Part shown: one piece after another, positions 42,225 to 52,760 of the stretch
Layout: every line of letters starts with the position of its first letter
Numbering within the stretch: the first letter of the stretch is position 1
Source of the DNA: Rheinheimera tangshanensis
GTDB taxonomy: Bacteria > Pseudomonadota > Gammaproteobacteria > Enterobacterales > Alteromonadaceae
NCBI RefSeq assembly: GCF_014645135.1
Contig: NZ_BMLH01000003.1
Span: 62,001-126,000 of the forward strand
Length of the DNA: 64,000 nucleotides
Direction of reading: 5' to 3'
Translations under genes and position numbers: made by a program
Notes under the pieces: model-generated
Databases searched by the model: none
What the model was told of the DNA's origin: nothing
Seen by the model: the letters and a program-made list of their open reading frames with translations, nothing else

Positions 42225-43322
42225 TTATAACTGTACGCTATCACCTTCATTTAAAATTAGCAGCGGCACCTGACTGTTCAGTTGTCGCTGCATATGCAAT
42301 AAGCGTAAGAGTGGCGAATGTGAACTGATGTCCCCCATCTGCCAACTCCCATTACCATAGCCCCAGGGGATCATCACTTTGCAACCCAGTTCTGTCGCCG
42401 CCACTAACGCATCTTCAGGTGTGGTATGCACATAACGATACCAGTCAGCATGCTCTTCATGATGATAGGAGGCTATCGGCAGCAGGCAGATATCAATATC
42501 CCCATATTTTTGCTGAATATCTTTAAAATGCTCTGAATAGCCGGTATCTCCCGCAAAAAACAAAGTGTTTTCACCGTGCTCTAACAACCAGCCTCCCCAG
42601 AGGGCCTTATTGTCATCGTTAAACAATCTGCGGTTATTAAAATGATGGGCTGGCACCAGATGGATGCTGAGCTCACCTTGCTGGCTTTGGCTGTACCAGG
42701 CCTGCTCAATAATGTGGTATCCACCCTTTGGCATGTAATCCGCCATCCCCAGAGGCAGGTAATAAGTTGGCTTATTGCCTATTTGTTCGATGCTCTGGTG
42801 GCTGAAATGGTCGTAATGCAAATGGGAGTACAACACGGCATCTGTTTCTGCCAAAGTGGTACTGCTGATAGTCGGGGTGTAAGGTCTTTTGATAATGCCG
42901 GCAAACCATTGCACCCAACGGACCGGCCAGTCAAACTGGCCAAATACAGGGTCCAACAGCAGTTGCTGGCCATCCGGTGTATTGATCACAAAGCTGGCAT
43001 GACCCAGCCATTGCACACCAAAACCAGTAGTTAACTCAGGTGCTTGCTGAGCTGCAGTGTAGCGGCAATCCTGACCCGGAGTATTGCACTGCAGCGCCTG
43101 ATCCGCCGGATAGCAGTTTGCCTCACAGTGCGCCGGATACTGCCGCTGCCCCAAAGGCGTGCGATACAGATTACGGTAGGCACCCTGATGTTCACCTTGA
43201 GTGATCTGTGGCAGTACTGCATCTTTGTTTACCTGACGCTGAACCTTATTCGGTGTGCTGCAGGCGCAAAGCAGCAGCACACCGATGAGCAACATAGCTT
43301 TTGGAGTCAGCTTTGGTCTCAT
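42225..43322 (-). CDS. MBL-fold lipoprotein hydrolase (NAPE-PLD-like)
   Basis: 365 residues, lipoprotein signal ending LLCAC (Cys21). The metallo-beta-lactamase fold is seen from WLGHASFVINTPDGQQLLLDPVF, then the metal motif SHLHYDHF (HxHxDH), PAHHFNNR, FFAGDTGYSEHF and a late IPWGYGNG. The WLGHASF plus DPVF pattern is that of the N-acyl-phosphatidylethanolamine phospholipase D/UlaG-like branch. An insert with several Cys lies before the domain (about 62-90). The probable role is hydrolysis of a lipid or phosphodiester in the periplasm; not proven. AAGGG precedes the ATG. Confidence 0.85.
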   Translation of the reverse strand: MRPKLTPKAMLLIGVLLLCACSTPNKVQRQVNKDAVLPQITQGEHQGAYRNLYRTPLGQRQYPAHCEANCYPADQALQCNTPGQDCRYTAAQQAPELTTGFGVQWLGHASFVINTPDGQQLLLDPVFGQFDWPVRWVQWFAGIIKRPYTPTISSTTLAETDAVLYSHLHYDHFSHQSIEQIGNKPTYYLPLGMADYMPKGGYHIIEQAWYSQSQQGELSIHLVPAHHFNNRRLFNDDNKALWGGWLLEHGENTLFFAGDTGYSEHFKDIQQKYGDIDICLLPIASYHHEEHADWYRYVHTTPEDALVAATELGCKVMIPWGYGNGSWQMGDISSHSPLLRLLHMQRQLNSQVPLLILNEGDSVQL

Positions 43323-43353
43323 TAATAGCCCTTATTAATCAATTGTTTACTCG

Positions 43354-45771
43354 TTATTGTTGTCTTAATACCATAGCAGGTTTGCGCCCTGCAACCTGCC
43401 AGGCTAAAGCGGCTACTGTGCACCAGCAAATAGCGAAAGTAACGGCTGCCGCCAGCAGGTACCACAAAGGGTTTTGGCTGATCCGGACGCTGAATTCGCT
43501 CAGCCAGCTATTCAGTGCCCAGAAGGTGGCGGGGATAGCCAGTACAGCGCTGATGGTCATCAGCTTGAGGTATTCGCTGGCCAACAGATTCACCAGATTA
43601 AAGCGGCCAGCGCCCAGCACCTTGCGCATTGCTACTTCACGTGAACGTTGTTCGGCACTAAAAGCAGCCAAACCAAACAAACCGACACAAGTTAAAGCTA
43701 TGGCCAGTGCTGCAAAGATGGCTATTACTTTGCCCTGACGTTGCTGGTTCTGATAAATCGCATTGTAATCATCACTCAACCAGCTGAGTTTTAAATCCTG
43801 ACGCTGCAGGCGCTCGCTCAGCAGTTGCTGTACTTTATCACGGGCGCTAACGGCCATGTCCGGCGCCATGCTAAGCATGATATTGGCGTAAGTCATAGGT
43901 GAGCGGCCACAGATCAGCAGCAAAGGTTCTTGTTGTTTTAAGGCTGATCCAACTTGAATATCGGCAACGACCCCGACAACCTGCATCCGCAGTACCGGCA
44001 CATCGCCAGGCAACAGCCACTGCTGACCAATCACATCCTGCAGATGGGTGTAGCCCGCTTTGCGCGCCAGAGATTCGGTAATGATCACCGCCGCTGTGGC
44101 ATGATCGCCATGAGTCTGATACCAGTCGCTTTGATAGGTTTCGCTAAAATCACGACCAGCCAGCAAGGTCAGGCCTGCGGTTTTAGCAATATCAAAGCCT
44201 GTGCCCATCTGAGAAATAGGTGGCAGCGCTGTGCCCGCAGTTTGCCCTGGTAGCTGAATATCCATAGCCTGAGAAATAGTATCTGTGATTTGCATATCCA
44301 GCATGGACACTGCATTGACACCTTCTACCTTTTGCAGACTTTGTAACAGATTTTTGTTTTCGGCATGAAACAGCAGGCTGTTCTCTACGGCGTTTACCAT
44401 TAATCTGGCCTCACGCTGATAACCCGTACTCTGATTTTGCAGCAGCTGCAATTGCTGCTGAAGTACCACGCTTGCCACTAATAAACCTATAGTAATAGCG
44501 CCTTGCAGTACCAGTAAGCCTTTACGTAACCAGATGGCAGTGTTGCCTCGCTGAAAATCGCCACTCAGTACTTTTTTTGCATCAAAAGCTGAGATAAACA
44601 CCGCCGGATATACACCTGCTAGCACGCCGACACTAAACACACTCGCCAGCAAAATCAGACCAAAATTGCCAATATAATTCAGCTGAAGCGGGCGATTTAC
44701 CAATAGGTTAAATTCTGGCAGCACCAACTCTACTGCAACAGCTGCCAGTAAACCGGCACAGCAGGCGATCAGTAAGGATTCCAGCATAAACTGCACAAAC
44801 AGCTGACTACGGCTCGCGCCCAAAGCCTTGCGTACGCCCACTTCTTTTGCTCTCATCGCGGCGCGCGCTGTGCTCATATTGATAAAGTTAATAGCTGCAA
44901 TCAACAGCAGTAAAGCGGCCAGAACCAGACTAATCTGTACAGTACCAGCTGAGCCGTTGACATTAAACTCATAGGCCAGATTGGAGTGCAGATGAATATC
45001 GGTCAGAGCGCGAAGTTGCAGTTCTGTCACTTTGCCGCCTTGATAAGCTTGCTGATTCAACTGAGTGGTTAATTCTTGCAGCAGAGCCCTTTGATCAAGA
45101 CCGTAGGGTAAATGGATATAGCTATAGACGTTATTGACCGCCAGACGGCCATTGGCCACTTCATCGCTGATCCGGCGCAAAGAACCCGCCTGAAAATGAC
45201 TTTGTTCAGGCATACGATAGAGAGCGCTGATGGTATAACGCTGTTCACCGAGTTGAAATTGCTGGCCAAGCACAGAGGTCTGTCCAAATAATCGCAAAGC
45301 TTCCTGTTCTGATAAAGCGATCTGGTTGGGTTGTGTTAAAGCCGCAGTTAAATCACCCTGGAGTACCTCAATCTGGAAAAAGTCCGTGATATTGGCATCC
45401 ACAGCCTGAGCTTTCTGTAAACTCAATTGCTGACTGGAACCGGCTAAACGCAGCGTATCGGCGCCACTGTTAATGCGGGTCACTTTGATCCCTTGATCAT
45501 AGTTTTCCAGCAAGGCTTTCATCGCTGGGCTCGACACCGGGAAACGTTGATTCACAGGCAGAAAAAATTGCTCCAGTCGGTAGCTGTTTTCTGCATTAGG
45601 GTGCATTTGGTCATAACCCAGTTCATAGCTGGCGTAGAGCAGTATCAATAAAGCCGAAGCCAAACCTGTGGTTAAGCCCAGCAAGTTCAGTGCTAAATGG
45701 GTTTTATGCCGCAGTACAGCTCTGATGCCAGTGATGAAATAATTGCCTGTCATGCTGAAAGAATTAAGCAT
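43354..45771 (-). CDS. MacB/FtsX-type ABC exporter permease, double-length
   Basis: 805 residues from the ATG at 45771 (GGAGG 7 nt before it), overlapping the end of the ATPase gene by 8 bp; the longer frame is not supported. Eight membrane helices are arranged as two FtsX blocks: N-terminal TM, MacB-like periplasmic domain, three TM near 275-420 (including NMSTARAAMRAKEVGVRKALGASR), then a second TM, periplasmic domain and three TM at the end (EQRSREVAMRKVLGAGRFNLVNLLA). The doubled arrangement is as in LolCE fusions or peptide exporters. It works with the ATPase and adaptor upstream as a mechanotransmission exporter, probably for a peptide or lipid. Confidence 0.88.
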   Translation of the reverse strand: MLNSFSMTGNYFITGIRAVLRHKTHLALNLLGLTTGLASALLILLYASYELGYDQMHPNAENSYRLEQFFLPVNQRFPVSSPAMKALLENYDQGIKVTRINSGADTLRLAGSSQQLSLQKAQAVDANITDFFQIEVLQGDLTAALTQPNQIALSEQEALRLFGQTSVLGQQFQLGEQRYTISALYRMPEQSHFQAGSLRRISDEVANGRLAVNNVYSYIHLPYGLDQRALLQELTTQLNQQAYQGGKVTELQLRALTDIHLHSNLAYEFNVNGSAGTVQISLVLAALLLLIAAINFINMSTARAAMRAKEVGVRKALGASRSQLFVQFMLESLLIACCAGLLAAVAVELVLPEFNLLVNRPLQLNYIGNFGLILLASVFSVGVLAGVYPAVFISAFDAKKVLSGDFQRGNTAIWLRKGLLVLQGAITIGLLVASVVLQQQLQLLQNQSTGYQREARLMVNAVENSLLFHAENKNLLQSLQKVEGVNAVSMLDMQITDTISQAMDIQLPGQTAGTALPPISQMGTGFDIAKTAGLTLLAGRDFSETYQSDWYQTHGDHATAAVIITESLARKAGYTHLQDVIGQQWLLPGDVPVLRMQVVGVVADIQVGSALKQQEPLLLICGRSPMTYANIMLSMAPDMAVSARDKVQQLLSERLQRQDLKLSWLSDDYNAIYQNQQRQGKVIAIFAALAIALTCVGLFGLAAFSAEQRSREVAMRKVLGAGRFNLVNLLASEYLKLMTISAVLAIPATFWALNSWLSEFSVRISQNPLWYLLAAAVTFAICWCTVAALAWQVAGRKPAMVLRQQ

Positions 45772-46453
45772 ATTTGGCCTCCAGAGCTCGTTCTGTAATG
45801 ATCTGACCATCCAGCATTCGTACTATACGGCTGGCATATCGAGCTTCATGTTCTGAGTGAGTCACCATGACCACAGTCGTACCTTCGCGGTTCAGCTGGC
45901 GCAGCATCTGCATTACTTCTTCACTGTTTTTCGAGTCCAGGTTGCCAGTAGGTTCGTCGGCTAAAATCAGCGCCGGGTTTATCACTAAGGCTCGTGCTAC
46001 CGCAACCCGTTGTTGTTGACCGCCAGAGAGCTGCAACGGCAAATGATCGGCCCTGTGGTCAATTTGCATGCGTTTTAAGATGGCTTCTACCCGTTGTTTA
46101 CGCTCTGCTGCGGCAATGCCCTGATACTGCAGCGGCAGCTCCACATTTTGAAACACACTCAGCTCATCAATCAGGTTAAAGCTTTGAAACACAAAGCCAA
46201 GCTGGGTTTTACGCAGCTGTGCCAATTGTTTTTCACTGAAATTTGCAATGTCGGTGTCCTGAAATAAGTAGGCACCAGAGCTTGGGCTGTCCAGCATGCC
46301 CAGAATGCTGAGTAGAGTAGATTTACCGCAGCCAGAAGGGCCCATAATGGCGACGAAATCCCCTTGTTCAATCACTAAATCAATCTGGTTCAGTGCAGTG
46401 GTTTCAAGCTCCGCAGTACGAAATACGCGGTTTAATTGCTGTAATTGGATCAT
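45764..46453 (-). CDS. ABC transporter ATP-binding protein (MacB/LolD type)
   Basis: 229 residues. Walker A GPSGCGKS (about 38-45), Q-loop in [11 protein letters not shown], signature [15 protein letters not shown], Walker [16 protein letters not shown]-loop VTHS. The [11 protein letters not shown] form and length are those of the MacB/LolD/FtsE group that power FtsX-type permeases. AAGGA precedes the ATG. It overlaps the permease gene by 8 bp and starts 10 nt after the adaptor gene, so the three form one operon. Confidence 0.93.
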   Translation of the reverse strand: MIQLQQLNRVFRTAELETTALNQIDLVIEQGDFVAIMGPSGCGKSTLLSILGMLDSPSSGAYLFQDTDIANFSEKQLAQLRKTQLGFVFQSFNLIDELSVFQNVELPLQYQGIAAAERKQRVEAILKRMQIDHRADHLPLQLSGGQQQRVAVARALVINPALILADEPTGNLDSKNSEEVMQMLRQLNREGTTVVMVTHSEHEARYASRIVRMLDGQIITERALEAKYA

Positions 46454-46463
46454 GGAATAGTCC

Positions 46464-47711
46464 TTATTGCTCTAGTTGAATAGTATCGGCTTGCGCGAAA
46501 TCGCGATAGCTGGAAATGATCACCTGATCACCGGCCTCAAGGCCGCTGACAATTTCAATTTGGTTGGCGCTTTGTTTTCCTAAAGTAACGGCTTGTTTGC
46601 GTGCCACCGCGGTTTGGCTATCGAGAACATAAACATACTGTCCAGCACTGTCAGTCAGGTAGGCACCGCGAGGCAGCACCAGAGCAGCACGTTGCTCAGC
46701 TTCGAGTTGCAAAGTTAAGTTCACCGACTGACCGCGTTTGACCTTGTGCTCGCCGGGCAGAGTAAATTCGAGTTGGAACTGATTATTAACTACCCGGCTA
46801 TCGACACGGCTGACGGTCAGTTGCACCTCTTCTTGATTGACGCTGGCATTGGCTTGCATGCCTGTCGTGACGCGGCTTAAGTAAAATTCATCGACGCTGG
46901 CGACTAACTTGTACTTATCCGGTATATCAATTTGGCCCATACGACTGCCCGGAGCGCGTGACTCACCGGCTTCGACATTAAACTCGCTTAAATAACCGCT
47001 GACCGGAGCACGCACCAACAGGTTTTGTACGTTCTGGCGGGCAAATTCGAGGTTTTTGGTCAGCATAGCCACACTTTCACTCAATTGGCTTAATTGCTGT
47101 TTCCGAATGGCCTCATCCTGCTTCTGTTGCTGTTGCGTCAGCTTCAGGCGTTCTTGCTGGTAGCGTAAATCCTGTTGCAAATTCAGCAGTGTTTCTTTGG
47201 CCAACACGCCGGTTTTGACCAAGGGTTCTGTCTGAGCCAAATTGCGTTTGAGTGTGACTAACTGATGCTCAATATCCAGCACATCACGTTTGAGGTTTAA
47301 TCTGTTGGTTTCGATGGTCATTTGAGTATTACGCAGGAAATTCATCTGCTCTGTGACCTGAGCTTCACGACTGATCAGATCCAGCTGCAGTGCTGTGTTG
47401 CTTAACCTGACCAATGGCTGGCCCTGGGTTACAAACTGACCCTGTTCCACCAGCTTTTCTTCCACCCGGCCACCTTCAATCACATCGAGAAATACGGTCT
47501 GCTGCGGCATCACATTGGCCCGCAGCGCAATACTCTCCTGCATGCTTTGTTGCTGCACTATGGCAGTGCTGACTGAGCTCAGTGGCAAAGCCAATGACAT
47601 TTGTGCGCTGGCTTGCCAGGTACTGCCAAACCAGGCGACCCCAATCAGCAAGCTGACGACCAGAGCTGGTGCTGTCAGGCGACGGCGGGTTGGAGTGATT
47701 TTTTTATCCAT
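46464..47711 (-). CDS. HlyD-family periplasmic adaptor
   Basis: 415 residues from the ATG at 47711 (GGAG 8 nt before it). An N-terminal membrane anchor (about 13-33) is followed by a lipoyl half (VFLDVIEGGRVEEKLVEQGQFVTQGQPLVRLS), a long Gln-rich coiled-coil hairpin (about 100-195) and the second lipoyl half (LVRAPVSGYLSEFNVEAGE), then beta-barrel and membrane-proximal domains. First gene of the export operon. A sigma-54 promoter lies about 30-55 bp upstream, and the divergent gene encodes an NtrC-type activator. Confidence 0.9.
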   Translation of the reverse strand: MDKKITPTRRRLTAPALVVSLLIGVAWFGSTWQASAQMSLALPLSSVSTAIVQQQSMQESIALRANVMPQQTVFLDVIEGGRVEEKLVEQGQFVTQGQPLVRLSNTALQLDLISREAQVTEQMNFLRNTQMTIETNRLNLKRDVLDIEHQLVTLKRNLAQTEPLVKTGVLAKETLLNLQQDLRYQQERLKLTQQQQKQDEAIRKQQLSQLSESVAMLTKNLEFARQNVQNLLVRAPVSGYLSEFNVEAGESRAPGSRMGQIDIPDKYKLVASVDEFYLSRVTTGMQANASVNQEEVQLTVSRVDSRVVNNQFQLEFTLPGEHKVKRGQSVNLTLQLEAEQRAALVLPRGAYLTDSAGQYVYVLDSQTAVARKQAVTLGKQSANQIEIVSGLEAGDQVIISSYRDFAQADTIQLEQ

Positions 47712-47751
47712 TGCTATGCTCCAAAAAATCATGTTCTGTGCGCTTTATAAC

Positions 47752-47766
47752 GCAATGGCTGTGCCA
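47752..47766 (-). promoter_or_regulatory. Sigma-54 promoter of the export operon
   Basis: Minus strand: TGGCAC, 5 nt, TTGC, with the GG and GC dinucleotides exactly 10 nt apart, matching the sigma-54 -24/-12 consensus. Expected transcript start near 47740, about 30 nt before the adaptor ATG. Confidence 0.78.
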
Positions 47767-47836
47767 GAGTGTAAGTTATTGTTTATCAATGATTTGTTGT
47801 TTTTTATTGTTTGGAACTGTCCGCTGGTGATACAAC

Positions 47837-47860
47837 AGACTGTCCACTAATGGACAGTCT
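47837..47860. promoter_or_regulatory. Palindrome: candidate enhancer site for the NtrC-type regulator
   Basis: Perfect 9-bp arms AGACTGTCC / GGACAGTCT with a 6-bp spacer, about 85 bp upstream of the sigma-54 -24 element and 91 bp before the regulator gene. A further CTGTCC half-site lies about 20 bp away at 47818-47823. Confidence 0.65.
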
Positions 47861-47950
47861 GAAAACGCCTTAAGCTATTGGATTTAAAAGATTGTTGCGA
47901 AGGTGTGGCGTTTTCGGTAGGGTTCTGGAATCAACCGCAAGGATGTAGTC

Positions 47951-49333
47951 ATGAAACAGCCCTATAAGGTACTGGTACTGGATGATAACCAGGATATTTT
48001 GATCGCCAGTCGTATTTTTTTGAAGCAGCACTTTGCCCAGATAGTGACCTTACATGAGCCCGCTTTATTGCTTAGTACGCTGCAGCAGCCGACTGACGGA
48101 CAGCCTTTTGATTTGCTGTTGCTGGATATGAATTTCAGCCGCGACACCCAAAGTGGCGAAGAAGGTTTGTTTTATTTAAAGCAGGCTTTAAAGGCGCAGC
48201 CCAATCTGAAAGTCGTGATGATGACCGCTTATGCCGCTTTACCTCTGGCGGTTAAGGCGATGCAAAACGGGGCCGCAAATTTCATTGCAAAACCCTGGCA
48301 GAATGAGCAGTTACTGCAGACGCTGCAACAAGCTCTGCAGCAGCCACTGCACCACGACTCCAGACAAGGCGCTGCTGCAAAAACGGCTTCCACCAGTGAT
48401 GCCATTCCACTTTTGGGGCAAAGCCCTGCTATGCAACAGGTATTACGCACTATTGAAAAAGTAGCGGGGACAGAGGCTAATGTACTGCTGCTGGGGGAGA
48501 GCGGCACAGGAAAAGCTTTGGTTGCTCAGGCGATTCATCAGGCCTCACAACGCTCTGCTGCGCCTTTTGTCAGTGTGGATATGGGCAGTTTAAGTAGCAG
48601 TCTGCTGGAAAGTGAGTTGTTTGGTCATAAAAAGGGCGCTTTTACTGACGCAAAAAATGACTATGCCGGCCGTTTTGTCGAAGCCAGTGGCGGCACATTA
48701 TTATTGGACGAATTAGCTAATTTAGCTTTGCCACAGCAAGCGAAACTATTAACAGCACTGCAAAATCGCACTGTGGTGCCTGTAGGTTCCAGTCAGGCAG
48801 TGGCTGTAGATATTCGTCTAATTTGCGCCACCAACGAGAATCTCTATCAGGCAGTGACAGAGGGCAGCTTCCGTCAGGATTTACTCTACCGTATCAATAC
48901 GGTGGAGATAGTCTTGCCTGCGCTTCGTGAGCGTAAAGAAGATATTCCTCTGCTGCTGGAGTGGTATTTGCAACATTATTCAGAGCGTTATCAGCGCGAT
49001 GGCTTACACATCAGCACTGCCGATAAGCGCACTCTGCAGAGTTACGACTGGCCTGGTAATGTGCGTCAATTAGCGCATGCGGTAGAGCGTGCTGTGGTCT
49101 TGGCCGAGGGCAATACTCTGGATTTTAGTCATCTACAAAGCTCAGTGCAGAACGCGCGTGCCACTACTTTATCTGAGCAAGAGGCAGATACGGAATTTTT
49201 CCTCGAATTTGTCGAAGAAAAAACCATTCGTCAGGCGCTGCAGTATTATCAGGGTAATGTCAGTCAGGCGGCGAAAGCGCTGGGTTTAACCCGAGGTGCT
49301 TTATACCGGCGGTTGGAAAAATATGGCCTTTAA
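47951..49333 (+). CDS. NtrC-type sigma-54-dependent response regulator
   Basis: 460 residues. Receiver domain (about 1-125) with the acidic pair DD at 11-12 and phosphoacceptor Asp59 in LLLLDMNF, and Lys in IAKPW. The AAA+ domain has Walker A GESGTGK (182-188), the sigma-54 contact loop GAFTDA at 219-224 instead of GAFTGA, Walker B LLLDE at 240-244, and an R-finger region DLLYRINTVEI. The C-terminal Fis-type HTH is YYQGNVSQAAKALGLTRGALYRRLEKYGL. It overlaps the kinase gene by 11 bp. The divergent export operon has a sigma-54 promoter and a palindrome, so it is almost certainly the target. Confidence 0.9.
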   Translation: MKQPYKVLVLDDNQDILIASRIFLKQHFAQIVTLHEPALLLSTLQQPTDGQPFDLLLLDMNFSRDTQSGEEGLFYLKQALKAQPNLKVVMMTAYAALPLAVKAMQNGAANFIAKPWQNEQLLQTLQQALQQPLHHDSRQGAAAKTASTSDAIPLLGQSPAMQQVLRTIEKVAGTEANVLLLGESGTGKALVAQAIHQASQRSAAPFVSVDMGSLSSSLLESELFGHKKGAFTDAKNDYAGRFVEASGGTLLLDELANLALPQQAKLLTALQNRTVVPVGSSQAVAVDIRLICATNENLYQAVTEGSFRQDLLYRINTVEIVLPALRERKEDIPLLLEWYLQHYSERYQRDGLHISTADKRTLQSYDWPGNVRQLAHAVERAVVLAEGNTLDFSHLQSSVQNARATTLSEQEADTEFFLEFVEEKTIRQALQYYQGNVSQAAKALGLTRGALYRRLEKYGL

Positions 49334-50642
49334 CACTCGTCTGCTGCTCTTGCTTGGCAGTTTTACTGTGCTGTTGATTTTTAGCTACCAACAGTGGCAG
49401 GGGGGAGCTTCGGCTTTTGCCGTCGCCTTAACTTTGGCTGCGATAGTAGCGGCCTGGTTGATTTGGCAACACTGCAGCACCCGACAGCGTCAGACTGCTT
49501 TGGTGCTGAAAGCTTTGGCGAATCAGGATACGTCGTTAAATCTGCGCGACCAGCCAGAACTGCAGCAGCTACTGGGTGTGGTGCAGCAGCAATTAGGCAA
49601 TAGCCGCCAACAAGCGGAAGCTAAAGCTCAGTATTTGCAAACATTGCTGAGCCAACTGGATGTTGCTGTGCTGGAGTTTGCCGCTGACGGTCAGTTACTG
49701 CAAGCGAACCCGGCAGCGCTGCGTATGCTCACGTCCGCTCAGCAGCAACAACTGCAACAAGGTCAGTTTGACGAAGCGAACTTAGCGCAACTGGCCCTGA
49801 TACTGCATAGCACCACTACGCATTATCAGGGCCAGTTGCAGTGGCAGCAGCAAGGCTACACAGACCGGCTGGTGCTGAGCATTGTCTGCAGCCGAATTCA
49901 GGGGCAGTTACGTAAACTGGTGACGCTGCAAAGTATTAATCAGGCACTGCTGCAGCAAGAAGTGCAGGCTTATCAGCAACTCACCAGGGTGTTGACGCAC
50001 GAAATTGCCAATTCGGTGACCCCTATGGCGTCTTTGGCACAAAGCTGCCAGCAGATTTTGCCAGTGGCAGGCACTGTGCTAAGTCAGGAAGACCATGTTG
50101 ATCTTAGCGAAGCGCTGACGACCATCTACAGACGTGGCCAGCACTTGAGTGATTTTATCCTGTCCTTTAAACAGCTAAGCCAGCCGGTACAAGCGGATTT
50201 ACAACAGACCAATCTGGTGGCCATTGTCAAAAATTGTCTGGCCTTGGAGCGTGATGTCATCACAAGGTTGGATATTCATTTGGATACAGATTTACCCAGC
50301 CAAGCCCTGTTATGGCTGGATGAAGCCCTCATGGAGCAGGTGCTGATTAACCTGCTGCAAAATGCTTTGGATGCGATGCAGCACAGTGCTCAGAAACAGC
50401 TTAGTGTGAGGCTTGAGCGCACCACACAACAGCAATGGCAACTGGATATAAGCGACACTGGACCAGGTATTGCACCCGAAGTGGCAGAGCAAATCTTTAT
50501 TCCGTTTTTCACCACCAAGGCCACAGGCTCGGGTATAGGCTTGCCTTTATCGCGCGCTTTGTTGCAGGCGCAGGACGCTCAATTGGAATACAAACCCGCT
50601 GAGCCAGGCGGTAGTTGTTTTAGCATACGTTTTGGGCAATAG
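49323..50642 (+). CDS. Membrane histidine kinase of the NtrC-type pair
   Basis: 439 residues from the ATG at 49323, inside the last codons of the regulator gene. Two TM helices (about 7-22 and 33-50) are separated by only about 10 residues, so there is no periplasmic sensor domain. A PAS-like domain (about 115-200: LDVAVLEFAADGQLLQANPAALRML) and the H-box LTHEIANSVTPMASLA follow, with phospho-His in HEIAN. The ATPase domain has N box LLQNALDAM, G1 SDTGPGIAPEVAEQIF and G2 GSGIGLPLSRALL. Intramembrane-sensing kinases of this shape often partner with exporters. Confidence 0.9.
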   Translation: MAFNTRLLLLLGSFTVLLIFSYQQWQGGASAFAVALTLAAIVAAWLIWQHCSTRQRQTALVLKALANQDTSLNLRDQPELQQLLGVVQQQLGNSRQQAEAKAQYLQTLLSQLDVAVLEFAADGQLLQANPAALRMLTSAQQQQLQQGQFDEANLAQLALILHSTTTHYQGQLQWQQQGYTDRLVLSIVCSRIQGQLRKLVTLQSINQALLQQEVQAYQQLTRVLTHEIANSVTPMASLAQSCQQILPVAGTVLSQEDHVDLSEALTTIYRRGQHLSDFILSFKQLSQPVQADLQQTNLVAIVKNCLALERDVITRLDIHLDTDLPSQALLWLDEALMEQVLINLLQNALDAMQHSAQKQLSVRLERTTQQQWQLDISDTGPGIAPEVAEQIFIPFFTTKATGSGIGLPLSRALLQAQDAQLEYKPAEPGGSCFSIRFGQ

Positions 50643-51522
50643 CCTTTGGACTGTTTTCCAAACCCTGCTGCAACCAATCCAGTAGTAAGCGCACTTTAAC
50701 CGGTAAATGCCGGTTGAGTGGATACAGTGCCCAGATACCCTCGTCCTGCGGTTGTTGCTCTGCTAATAAAGCGACTAAACGACCATCTTCCAGATAGGGC
50801 TGCAAGTAATAATCCGGTAGTTGGGTTACCCCTAAACCTTTGAGTACCGCATCTGTTAAAGCCACACCGCTATTACAGCGTAAATAAGGCTGGGGTTTAA
50901 ATTGCAGCTTTTGGCCTTGTTGTTCAAAACGCCAGAAATCAACAGAGCCGACTAAACAGCGGTGTTGATGCAATTCCGCTACTGTTGCTGGGGTGCCGAA
51001 TTTTTGCAGGTAGTCCGGGCTGGCGCATAAATACAAAGTGCGTTTACCTAAAGCTTTGGCCTGTAAACTTGAATCAGTCAGTTGACCTAAGCGAATAGCG
51101 CAATCAAAACCGCCTTGTACTAAATCCAGCTGCTCATTGGTGAGTTGCAAATCCAGCTGCACTTTGGGGTAACGTAATAAAAATTCATGCAGCAAAGGCG
51201 CAATAAATTGCTCGCCATAATAAACAGGAGCCGTGATTTTTATTGCGCCTGAAGGCTCGTGTTGCAGGCTGGTCAACAGCTGATTGGCCTGTTGCAGGCC
51301 GTTCACCAAAGCGCGGCACTGTTGGTAATACAGAGTGCCTTGCTCTGTTAAACGCACTTGACGAGTGGTGCGAAGTACCAGTTTGCAGTTCAGTCGCTGT
51401 TCTAATTGCAGCACAGTGCGACTGACCTGAGCGACTGAAATACCTAAGACCTTGGCTGCTTTAGAAAAACTGCCGAGTTCTGCCACAGCCACAAATTCGC
51501 TGATGCCTTGCCATTCTTTCAT
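50620..51522 (-). CDS. LysR-family regulator next to the formaldehyde genes
   Basis: 300 residues. N-terminal HTH (ISEFVAVAELGSFSKAAKVLGISVAQVSRTVLQLEQRLNCKLVLRTTRQ) and a LysR effector domain. Its last 23 bp overlap the convergent kinase gene. Divergent from frmA with a 97-bp shared region; LysR genes in this position regulate the glutathione-dependent formaldehyde operon in several gammaproteobacteria, replacing FrmR. Ribosome site weak. Confidence 0.88.
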   Translation of the reverse strand: MKEWQGISEFVAVAELGSFSKAAKVLGISVAQVSRTVLQLEQRLNCKLVLRTTRQVRLTEQGTLYYQQCRALVNGLQQANQLLTSLQHEPSGAIKITAPVYYGEQFIAPLLHEFLLRYPKVQLDLQLTNEQLDLVQGGFDCAIRLGQLTDSSLQAKALGKRTLYLCASPDYLQKFGTPATVAELHQHRCLVGSVDFWRFEQQGQKLQFKPQPYLRCNSGVALTDAVLKGLGVTQLPDYYLQPYLEDGRLVALLAEQQPQDEGIWALYPLNRHLPVKVRLLLDWLQQGLENSPKAIAQNVC

Positions 51523-51580
51523 TTATGCAAAACTCATTTGTTATTTGTGGGGATTATCATCGATTAAGAAAAAATTACAA

Positions 51581-52738
<1,158 letters not shown>

Positions 52739-52760
52739 TTTTAGGTGTTAATTTTTATAA

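Noticed and set aside
47861-47950. Possible sigma-54 promoter facing the response-regulator gene
   Set aside because: No GG-N10-GC pair with flanking consensus was found on the plus strand here.
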